DNA of 64,000 nucleotides from [Clostridium] hylemonae DSM 15053 (GTDB lineage Bacteria; Bacillota; Clostridia; Lachnospirales; Lachnospiraceae): NCBI RefSeq assembly GCF_008281175.1, contig NZ_CP036524.1, positions 434,001 to 498,000 of the forward strand, read 5' to 3'. Shown piece by piece: positions 1 to 7,915 of this stretch (position 1 is its first letter; each line of letters starts with the position of its first letter). The notes under the pieces were generated by a model. It saw only the letters and a program-made list of their open reading frames with translations, ran no database searches and was not told where the DNA came from. The position numbers and the translations under genes were made by a program.

Positions 1-821
<821 letters not shown>

Positions 822-945
822 GAGCGAAGAGAGCGCGGAGTCAGGAATGACGGAGGCGCGTCTCGAAGCGAAAAGGTGGATAGGTAATGGATGTAATATT
901 TATTTCTTGTATGCAGTTTTGAAGGTACATATCTTCAGATAGCGA

Positions 946-1019
946 GGCCCAGTGGCTCAGTTGGTTAGAGCGCCGCCCTGTCACGGCGGAGGTCGAGAGT
1001 TCGAGTCTCTTCTGGGTCG
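946..1019 (+). tRNA. tRNA-Asp (GTC)
   Basis: A 74-nt cloverleaf with acceptor stem GGCCCAG/CTGGGTC, anticodon GTC in CCTGTCACG, and T-loop GTTCGAGTC. First of seven tRNAs behind the 23S gene; CCA is not encoded. Confidence 0.96.
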
Positions 1020-1025
1020 CTATAT

Positions 1026-1098
1026 GGGATCTTAGCTCAGCTGGGAGAGCATCTGCCTTACAAGCAGAGGGTCATAGGTTCGAGCCCTATAGGTCCCA
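1026..1098 (+). tRNA. tRNA-Val (TAC)
   Basis: A 73-nt cloverleaf with acceptor GGGATCT/AGGTCCC (one T-G pair) and anticodon TAC in CTTACAAG. It lies 6 nt after tRNA-Asp, so it is surely cotranscribed. Confidence 0.96.
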
Positions 1099-1107
1099 TA
1101 TGAAAAT

Positions 1108-1189
1108 GGATGGATTCCCGAGTGGCCAAAGGGGGCAGACTGTAAATCTGTTGGCAACGCCTTCGAAGGTTCGAATCCTTCTCCATCCA
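1108..1189 (+). tRNA. tRNA-Tyr (GTA)
   Basis: An 82-nt class II tRNA with a long variable arm, acceptor GGATGGA/TCCATCC, and anticodon GTA in ACTGTAAAT. Confidence 0.96.
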
Positions 1190-1200
1190 TTACCAGACTT

Positions 1201-1273
1201 GCCGTTGTGGCTCAATTGGCAGAGCAGCTGATTTGTAATCAGCAGGTTACCGGTTCAAGTCCGGTCAACGGCT
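1201..1273 (+). tRNA. tRNA-Thr (TGT)
   Basis: A 73-nt cloverleaf with acceptor GCCGTTG/CAACGGC, anticodon TGT in TTTGTAAT, and T-loop GTTCAAGTC. Confidence 0.96.
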
Positions 1274-1297
1274 TCATAATCTAATATTAGTTAATAA

Positions 1298-1371
<74 letters not shown>

Positions 1372-1408
1372 TTGATGCTTGTTGAACTACAAAAGTTCAA
1401 TAAGATAT

Positions 1409-1481
<73 letters not shown>

Positions 1482-1507
1482 TTTTCTTTACTGTGAAAAT
1501 AGTATAC

Positions 1508-1580
1508 GGGCGTGTAGCTCAGGTGGTAGAGCACTTGACTTTTAATCAAGTTGTCCGGGGTTCGAATCCCCGCACGCTCA
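1508..1580 (+). tRNA. tRNA-Lys (TTT)
   Basis: A 73-nt cloverleaf with acceptor GGGCGTG/CACGCTC and anticodon TTT in ACTTTTAAT. Last tRNA of the cluster; a terminator follows within 20 nt. Confidence 0.96.
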
Positions 1581-1593
1581 TGGGAATGAGAGT

Positions 1594-1630
1594 GGCAGGA
1601 ATCCTTTGTGATAAAGGTTCCTGCCGTTTT
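1594..1630 (+). terminator. terminator of the rRNA-tRNA transcript
   Basis: Hairpin GGCAGGAA / TTCCTGCC, with the pairing extended by CCTTT/AAAGG, followed by TTTT. It lies 13 nt after tRNA-Lys and is the natural end of the rRNA-tRNA operon. Confidence 0.85.
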
Positions 1631-1653
1631 CTTTAAAATACTAAAAATTCCAG

Positions 1654-1684
1654 CAGAGTATGTGAAAAGCATACTCTGTTTTTT
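1654..1684 (+). terminator. second, tandem terminator
   Basis: Perfect 9-bp stem CAGAGTATG/CATACTCTG with a 7-nt loop and a T6 tract. It backs up the hairpin 30 nt upstream and insulates the glycosylation operon from rRNA transcription. Confidence 0.88.
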
Positions 1685-1801
1685 ATTCTGTAATTTTGAA
1701 TCTTTACTTAAACTTAAGATTTTCTTTCGGAAAATGATAGATACTATATATATAATTACAGTCAGACATAAGCAATCAAGCATTAAGAAGGAGGTCTTAT
1801 G

Positions 1802-2875
1802 ATGTACAGAGATAATAAACCTGCAGTCAGCGTGGTCGTTCCTTGTTATAATGAGCAGGAAGTACTGCCTCTTTATTTACAGGCCATGCAGGAAGTGATA
1901 AAGAAGATGGAGCCTGTGACCGTGGAGATCATATTTGTCGATGACGGTTCAGCAGATGAAACGCTGAAGCTTTTAAAAGAATTTCATGAAAAAGATAACA
2001 ATTACCGGTATCTTTCCTTTTCCAGAAATTTCGGAAAAGAATCAGCGCTTTACGCCGGACTTAAGGCGGCCGAGGGAGAGTATGTCGCGGTAATGGACGC
2101 AGATCTGCAGGATCCGCCTGAGTATCTCCCTGAGATGTACGATATCTTACAGGAAGGCGAATATGACTGTGTGGCCACGAGAAGAGGCGACCGTCACGGG
2201 GAGGCGAAGCTGCGCTCCTTCCTTTCCGCTTCTTTTTATAAATTCATAAATAAGCTCTCCCAGGTACAGATCGTGGAGGGAGCCAGAGATTTTCGTATGA
2301 TGAACCGGAAAATGGCGGACGCCATACTATCATTAAGTGAGTGCAACCGTTTTTCCAAAGGATTATTCGGATGGGTAGGGTTCAGGACAAAATGGCTGGA
2401 ATATCACAATGTTGAGCGGGCGGCCGGCGATACAAAATGGTCGCTCTGGAAGCTGTTCAAATATTCCATCGACGGAATACTCGGTTTTTCGACAGTACCG
2501 CTGTCCATGGCTTCATACGGCGGCATTCTGTTCTGCGGGGCTGCGTTCTGCATGATCGTATTCCTAGTGGTAAAGAACTTGTTCTGGCATGACCCGGTGG
2601 CAGGCTGGCCGGCCATGATGTGCGTAATTTTCCTCATAGGAGGCGTACAGCTGCTCTGCATTGGTATTTCAGGCCAGTACCTTGCCAGGGCATATACAGA
2701 GATAAAAAACAGGCCAATCTATTTATTGAGGGAATCAAGTGATGAAGAGGATGCAAAAACCGACGGCAAAGACAACAAAAAGCAGGGAAGATATGTTATA
2801 TCTCTCGATTCTTATGGTCATCCCGCTCATACTGTATATCCTGAAGATAAGAAACGGATATCTGGCAGGCTCTGA
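1802..2875 (+). CDS. CsbB/GtrB-like family 2 glycosyltransferase (undecaprenyl-phosphate sugar synthase)
   Basis: This GT-A transferase should load a sugar onto undecaprenyl phosphate at the inner membrane face. The N-terminus has VVVPCYNEQEVL, and the acidic metal/nucleotide motif MDADLQDPP lies near residue 97. Two C-terminal membrane segments (about 240-262 and 272-298) match the CsbB/GtrB/DPM1 plan. I chose ATG 1802 because AAGGAGG (1788-1794) sits 7 nt upstream; ATG 1799 is only 4 nt away. In B. subtilis and Listeria, such enzymes work with a YfhO protein and a GtrA-type flippase, and both follow here. Odd: the frame runs about 135 bases into the next gene, giving a tail of roughly 45 residues unlike the family. 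A TGATG stop-start exists at 2740-2744 in another frame, so a small indel may have removed the normal stop. Confidence 0.88.
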   Translation: MYRDNKPAVSVVVPCYNEQEVLPLYLQAMQEVIKKMEPVTVEIIFVDDGSADETLKLLKEFHEKDNNYRYLSFSRNFGKESALYAGLKAAEGEYVAVMDADLQDPPEYLPEMYDILQEGEYDCVATRRGDRHGEAKLRSFLSASFYKFINKLSQVQIVEGARDFRMMNRKMADAILSLSECNRFSKGLFGWVGFRTKWLEYHNVERAAGDTKWSLWKLFKYSIDGILGFSTVPLSMASYGGILFCGAAFCMIVFLVVKNLFWHDPVAGWPAMMCVIFLIGGVQLLCIGISGQYLARAYTEIKNRPIYLLRESSDEEDAKTDGKDNKKQGRYVISLDSYGHPAHTVYPEDKKRISGRL

Positions 2876-5279
2876 GATCGACTGGCTCGGGCAGCACAGC
2901 GTATTCCCGGATTATTTCCGCAAGCTGTTTTATGAGACGAAAACACTGTTTCCCCAGTTCGCGGCAGAGCTTGGCGGTGGGCAGAATATTTACAACTTTG
3001 CCTATTACGGACTATTTAACCCGTTGTATCTCGTATCATACGCGCTGCCCTTCGTAAAGATGACCACATACATTCAGGTCGTCTCGCTGCTGGAGCATAT
3101 GGCGGACGGAGTGCTCTGTTATTACTGGCTCAGCAGCGGGCATTTTAAAAAGCGGGAAAGCTTTTATGCTTCTTCGATACTTGTGCTGGCCGCATCTGTG
3201 ACCTATCATTCCTCCATGCAGCTGATGTTTGTGAACTATATGCCGTTTCTGCTGCTGGCGCTGATCGGCTATGACCGGTACTGTAAAAAGGGAAAGTACG
3301 GCCTGCTGACACTGTCCGTTTTCTTCATGATACTTACGAGCTTCTATTTTGCGGTAGGGGGCATGACGGCCCTGTTCATCTATGGGGTGACAGGATACCA
3401 AAACGAGACGGATGAGTCCGTGGGTCTCATATCATCGTGCCTGAGGTTCATTAAGTGGCTCTGGGGACGGTTTTACCCGGCGCTTTTCGGATGCTTTCTA
3501 TCGCTTTTCTATCTGATACCAGTTTACTTTGCCATGACAGCGGGCCGTGCCGGGCATGGAGGAATCACTGTTTCAAAGCTTCTCATTCCTGATATACGCC
3601 TTCATAAGCTATTATACAGCGGATACGGGATGGGTCTTACGGCAGCTGCGCTTCTCATGCTGTGTATCAGTATATTTTATAAAAAGTGCCGGGAGAAATT
3701 CATGGCAGCGCTGTTGCTGCTTATGCTTCTGTTCCCTGTATTTGACTGGCTGCTGAACGGTGGGCTCTATCTGAGGGATAAGGCTTTTATCCCATTTCTG
3801 CCGCTTTTATGCTGGCTTGCGGCAGCGTTTTTTACCAGGCTTGAAACCCAGGCGCTTAAAGCGCGCCAGGCGGCGGCAGGGTGCATTCTGGCCGGAGCGC
3901 TCGTCGCCGTTTCGCTGCTTACGAACAGTTATGCAAGGCAGGAGAAGTATCTTTTATTTATAGACTTTGCCGTCTGCGGGGCATCGGTATTGCTCAGCAT
4001 GGTCTGTTGGAAAAAGGCGTTGTGCGCTGTGACGCTGGCAGTGATGGCATTTCTCTGCGCAGGTCAGTGCACCGTGCTGAAAGAGGAACTGGTCACGTCG
4101 GCCGATATGAATAAAATAGAAGATCCGGATATTGAAAAAGCGGTAAGGTCTGTACTGCACGGAGGCTTTTACCGGACCGAGACAAGGGGCGGATACAGTG
4201 AGAACAAAGCCAGCCAGAACCGGGTGCTGGCCTGCGGGCAGAATCTGACGACCGTATATTCTTCTATCAGCAATTCGTACTACAGCGAATTCCGCAATAA
4301 AGTGCTGAACCTTAGTAAGCCGAGCAGGAACAGCCTTATGGCGGACACCGTAGACAATCCCATTTTCCTGCGGCTCATGGGCGTGCGCTATATAGTGGGA
4401 GACCGGGCGCCGGCCGGCTATGAGAAGATAGGGCAGAGCGGAAGCGTGAATATATATGAAAATAAAAACGCCGCGCCGGCTGCTTATGTGACAGACCGTA
4501 TCATATCAGAAGATACTTATTCAGATCTGTCTTATCCTGAGCGCCAGCTGGCGCTGCTTGGCGCAGCAGTGGCACATACGCCTGATACCGTGGATGACAT
4601 TCCGGTAAATGTAAAAAAGGTGAACGCACATATCAGTACAACAGTCATAAAAGGGAATGCCTCCTATGGCTCCGTATCTGTGGACAGTGATATGCCGGGA
4701 GATACGTATCTGTTTCTGGAATTTGACGTGAAGAACAACAGGCCTTCGGAAGACGTGACAGTCACTGTGAACGGAGAGCAGAATAAGCTCAGCGCCAGAA
4801 AGGCGGCATACTATAATGGCAATACTACATTCCATTATACGTCACTTTTAAAGGCGGGGGAGACAGAGTTCCCTGTAAAATTCGGAAAAGGGAACTACGA
4901 GATCAGCAATGTCCGCGCCTGGACCGGTACGGCCGGGGAGGAGGCGGCAGCCGAGCTGTACAGACGGCCTGCGGCGCTTGAAGTTACAGGGGCCGGAAAT
5001 GTCCTTGAGGGGACGGCAGAGTCCGAACATGGAGGATGGCTCATCACATCTGTCCCGTATGATAAAAGCTTTCAACTCTATGTGGACGGCAGGCAGCAGA
5101 AGATCAGGAGAGTAAACACCGCGTTTGTAGGTGTCCCTCTGAAGGCCGGCGCACATGAGATCAGGCTTGTCTATCACGCGCCGGGAAGAAATGCCGGTAT
5201 TGCGGCAGCTCTTATCACAGCTGTAATACTAGGAGCGGATATTATAAGGAGAAAGAGGCGGTTGCATGGCAAAATATAA
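2742..5279 (+). CDS. YfhO family membrane glycosyltransferase
   Basis: A polytopic membrane protein of 845 residues. A dozen or so hydrophobic segments fill the first half. A long extracytoplasmic beta-rich region follows (about 470-810), then a last membrane helix and a basic tail (RRKRR). The N-terminal pattern, with AGSEIDWLGQH after the first helix and GGGQNIYNFAYYGLFNP, is that of YfhO (PF09586). In B. subtilis and Listeria, YfhO proteins transfer sugar from C55-P-sugar to lipoteichoic acid outside the cell. ATG 2742 is preferred over the adjacent GTG 2739, with GAGGG 9 nt upstream. It overlaps the transferase gene in front and the GtrA gene behind (14 nt), so the three genes are translationally coupled. 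The acceptor polymer here is inferred. Confidence 0.85.
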   Translation: MKRMQKPTAKTTKSREDMLYLSILMVIPLILYILKIRNGYLAGSEIDWLGQHSVFPDYFRKLFYETKTLFPQFAAELGGGQNIYNFAYYGLFNPLYLVSYALPFVKMTTYIQVVSLLEHMADGVLCYYWLSSGHFKKRESFYASSILVLAASVTYHSSMQLMFVNYMPFLLLALIGYDRYCKKGKYGLLTLSVFFMILTSFYFAVGGMTALFIYGVTGYQNETDESVGLISSCLRFIKWLWGRFYPALFGCFLSLFYLIPVYFAMTAGRAGHGGITVSKLLIPDIRLHKLLYSGYGMGLTAAALLMLCISIFYKKCREKFMAALLLLMLLFPVFDWLLNGGLYLRDKAFIPFLPLLCWLAAAFFTRLETQALKARQAAAGCILAGALVAVSLLTNSYARQEKYLLFIDFAVCGASVLLSMVCWKKALCAVTLAVMAFLCAGQCTVLKEELVTSADMNKIEDPDIEKAVRSVLHGGFYRTETRGGYSENKASQNRVLACGQNLTTVYSSISNSYYSEFRNKVLNLSKPSRNSLMADTVDNPIFLRLMGVRYIVGDRAPAGYEKIGQSGSVNIYENKNAAPAAYVTDRIISEDTYSDLSYPERQLALLGAAVAHTPDTVDDIPVNVKKVNAHISTTVIKGNASYGSVSVDSDMPGDTYLFLEFDVKNNRPSEDVTVTVNGEQNKLSARKAAYYNGNTTFHYTSLLKAGETEFPVKFGKGNYEISNVRAWTGTAGEEAAAELYRRPAALEVTGAGNVLEGTAESEHGGWLITSVPYDKSFQLYVDGRQQKIRRVNTAFVGVPLKAGAHEIRLVYHAPGRNAGIAAALITAVILGADIIRRKRRLHGKI

Positions 5280-5655
5280 AAAAATAACGGCTTACATGGT
5301 ATTTGGCATCTTAACTACAGTTGTCAATGTGGCAGTGTATTATATCTGTTACCAGATATTAAAAATCCCAAATATATACAGTACGGCCGCCGCATGGTGC
5401 ATGGCTGTTGTATTTGCTTTTCTTACAAACAAACCATTTGTGTTTGAGAGCAGAAACTGGAGCCAAAAGACAGTCGCCGCAGAGGCGGTCCGGTTCTTCG
5501 GCTGCAGGGCGCTGACCGGCGTACTAGAACTTGCGCTTATGTTTCTGCTCGTGGACATCTTAGCCCTTCAGGGTACTGTGATGAAGATATTCACCAATAT
5601 TATCGTTATAGCGTTAAATTATATTGCAGGAAAATACTTTGTGTTTGACAGCTGA
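5266..5655 (+). CDS. GtrA/GtcA family flippase
   Basis: A 129-residue protein with four predicted membrane helices of the GtrA family (PF04138). Recognisable parts are YMVFGILTTVVNVAVYY at the start, AFLTNKPFVF after helix two, and NYIAGKYFVF at the end. GtrA/GtcA proteins are thought to flip undecaprenyl-phosphate-linked sugars across the membrane. Placed after the transferase and the YfhO protein, it completes a synthesise-flip-transfer set. It starts 14 nt before the upstream gene ends, with AAGGAGAAAGAGG just upstream as ribosome-binding site. A strong terminator follows. Confidence 0.88.
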   Translation: MAKYKKITAYMVFGILTTVVNVAVYYICYQILKIPNIYSTAAAWCMAVVFAFLTNKPFVFESRNWSQKTVAAEAVRFFGCRALTGVLELALMFLLVDILALQGTVMKIFTNIIVIALNYIAGKYFVFDS

Positions 5656-5669
5656 CAAAATGCGACAAA

Positions 5670-5716
5670 AAATCCCTTCACCGGATGTTATATTATATCC
5701 GGTGAAGGGATTTTAT
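5670..5716 (+). terminator. terminator of the glycosylation operon
   Basis: A 16-17 bp perfect stem (AATCCCTTCACCGGAT and its complement) with a 10-nt loop, followed by TTTTATTAT. A-runs on the other side would let it work in both directions. Confidence 0.92.
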
Positions 5717-5760
5717 TATACCGAAATGCAGAAACGTTAGAATGTGGGGACAGTATTCGT

Positions 5761-7678
5761 ATGAGATTCAGAAAGAATGGTAAATTTGAAGACAAAACAG
5801 TCCGGAGGAAAGGCCATTTCATCCATATAGAAAAACACAGCGGTAAAATCATCGGCCAGACGGCCGTTTTAAATATAGCGGCAGTCTTCATCTGTATAAC
5901 CGCGCTCTGGAGTGTGTTTATCCACTATCAGACGAGGCTGGGCAGAGAATATAACGAATTGATGCAGGATAACCTTTCGTCCTATGTCAAAGCACAGACT
6001 GTAGAAGTAAATTCTTTTCATTCTGACGTGAGCGGCACTCTGAACGCGATACGGTCGCTGGCGGAAACAGAAGGGGCCGGCATAAGCGGCGGGAAGCTGC
6101 AGGATTATCTGGATACGGTAAATAAAGAACAGAGCAGATATTCTGTTTTATACATGACGCTGGACGAATTCGTGGAATCGGCAGCCGGAGGGGAAGCAGA
6201 CAGAGCGGAAAAGGACAGGATATATGCATTGCTCCGGGCGGGACAGGAAGTGATCACAGATGTGAGCTGTAAGGAAGAGTACGCGGACTACAGGTACAGC
6301 ATAGCCGTACCGCTGTTTGGCGGGCCGGGAGATATATCCGGTGTGCTCTGTACGGTGGCGGACGCACAGGAACTTGTGGACACGAGCTGGAAGTCAGGGG
6401 ACATTGATGTGGTGAGCAGCTGTGTCGTCAAAAGCGACGGCAGCTTTGTGCCGCTCAGAGACAGTGATAAGCAGCTGAAGCCCACACTGGAGAAGGAACT
6501 GAAAGAGAAAAAGGTGTCTGGTGATATTCTGGTGCAGATAGAGCAGGCGCTCGCTCAGGATAAAGATATATTTGTCGGGGCTTTAAACAGAAAAACAGAC
6601 AAAGGGTATTACATCGGCATATCTCCGCTCGGGTACAATGACTGGTATATCGTTGATTTTGTGAAGGAGAATAAAATATACGTCCATTCCAGTATGCTGA
6701 TGAATCAGATGCTTCAGACGAGCATGGTCGTTCTGGCAATGATCGTCTTTGCCGCCGGCATGATCATGTGGTATATGATAACGAAAAGAAGAAAAGAGTC
6801 TCTGGAAGCAAAAAAATATATGGTTCTTGCACAGTTTTCCGACACGATAATGTTCCAGTATACGTACAGCGCGGACACAGCAGTTATCTCTCCCAATGCG
6901 GAACTTAAATTCCGGGTGAATCATCTGGAAAGCAGCCGTTATCTGAAAGAGAATAAAAATCTTATGGAACTGCACCGCGACGATGAAAAGATGTTCCAGG
7001 ATATTTTAAAAACACCTCATAATGACGGAGAGATCCATGCGGTAAATATGAGGCTTGTAGACAAATGTGGCCGGTATATATGGTGTGAATGCCAGTACCG
7101 TTACGTATATGACGGGAATCACCCTTCGGCGGTGATCGGGAAGCTCACAGATATCAACAGCCAGATCAAGAGAGAGCAGCAGCTTCTCAAAAAAGTCCGG
7201 CTCGACGGTCTGACAGAAATATATAACAAAGCCGCAGGGGAAGAGATCATAAGACGTAAGATGGCTAAGTCCCGGAAAGGCCTGCTCTATATACTGGACG
7301 TAGATAATTTTAAGCAGATCAACGATCAGTACGGCCACTGTCAGGGAGATAAGGCGCTCGCTCACATTGGAGGGCTGCTCAAGTCGAAGTTCCGGTCAGA
7401 TGATATCGTATGCCGGATCGAGGGACGAGTTTGTCGCCTATATGGATGGAACCGTGAACAGAAAGGCTGCGGCTAAAAAGGCGGAGGATATCTTTAAAGC
7501 GCTGGAGGAATGCTCACAGGAGATGGATTTTGAGATCACGGTCAGTATAGGGATCGCGGCATGCCCCGAGCATGGAAGCACATACGAGGAACTGTTCAAC
7601 GCCGCCGACAAAGCAATGTACGAAGGGAAAAAGCACGGGAAGAATCAGTTTCAGATCGGCGGGAATGAAATATTATGA
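5761..7678 (+). pseudogene. membrane sensor diguanylate cyclase, frameshifted inside the GGDEF motif
   Basis: The architecture is a membrane helix (about 35-58), an extracytoplasmic Cache-like sensor region up to about 310, a second helix (about 318-340), a PAS domain (about 365-475) and a GGDEF domain. The domain begins normally with RLDGLTEIYNKAAGE and DVDNFKQINDQYGH, then reads DIVCRI and leaves frame at 7418-7424. The next frame resumes with RDEFVAYMDG and continues to 7678 with the family's usual end (SIGIAACPEHG, AADKAMYEGKKHGKNQF). Restoring two bases would give CRI-GG-DEF, so the lesion removes the catalytic glycines. Upstream frame: 5761-7476; downstream fragment: to 7678. As it stands no active cyclase is made. 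A sequencing error cannot be excluded. It probably sensed an external ligand and made c-di-GMP. Confidence 0.85.
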
Positions 7679-7687
7679 CGATTTATA

Positions 7688-7716
7688 TTGACTTTTTTTG
7701 TTTTATTCGGTATATT
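7688..7716 (+). promoter_or_regulatory. sigma-A promoter of the riboswitch leader
   Basis: TTGACT (7688-7693), exact 17-nt spacer, TATATT (7711-7716). It starts immediately after the broken cyclase gene and would put the transcription start near 7723, just before the riboswitch. Confidence 0.85.
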
Positions 7717-7726
7717 ATGAAATAAT

Positions 7727-7827
7727 AAAAGGGAGTAACTGGCGCCGGCAGAAGCCTGCGTTTACGATGTCGTCAGTACGATGAGCAGTCATCCGTATCG
7801 TAATGAAATGGTGAGACTTTTATTGCA
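7727..7827 (+). ncRNA. yybP-ykoY manganese riboswitch
   Basis: The leader shows the yybP-ykoY family core: AAAAGGGAGTAAC at the 5' side, a GC-rich hairpin (GCCGGCAGAAGCCTGC), the CGATGTCGTCAGTACGAT region, and the 3' loop GGTGAGACTTTTA. The two loops form the Mn2+ site in known members. The 3' side runs into a terminator hairpin, so Mn2+ binding should favour readthrough, as in known members. It controls the P-type ATPase downstream. Confidence 0.85.
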
Positions 7828-7858
7828 TATTAAATTATGCAATAGAGGTCTCTTTTTA
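7813..7858 (+). terminator. expression-platform terminator of the Mn2+ riboswitch
   Basis: GAGAC...GTCTC closes a long hairpin (ATTGCAT/ATGCAAT inside), followed by TTTTTATA. Its 5' arm overlaps the conserved GGTGAGAC loop of the riboswitch, so aptamer folding and termination exclude each other. Confidence 0.85.
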
Positions 7859-7915
7859 TATACAGTTGGAAATAATAGAAGAGAGAGTCTCATTGCAGGA
7901 AAGAGAGGAAAACAT

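Noticed and set aside
1702-1718. CTTTAC-N5-CTTAAG before the glycosylation operon as another regulator site
   Set aside because: Only one full half-site matches and the distance to the -10 differs from the small RNA promoters; chance is a sufficient explanation.
7781-7915. Longer N-terminus for the P-type ATPase from 7781
   Set aside because: The stretch is the 3' part of the Mn2+ riboswitch and its terminator; ATG 7916 has a proper ribosome-binding site.
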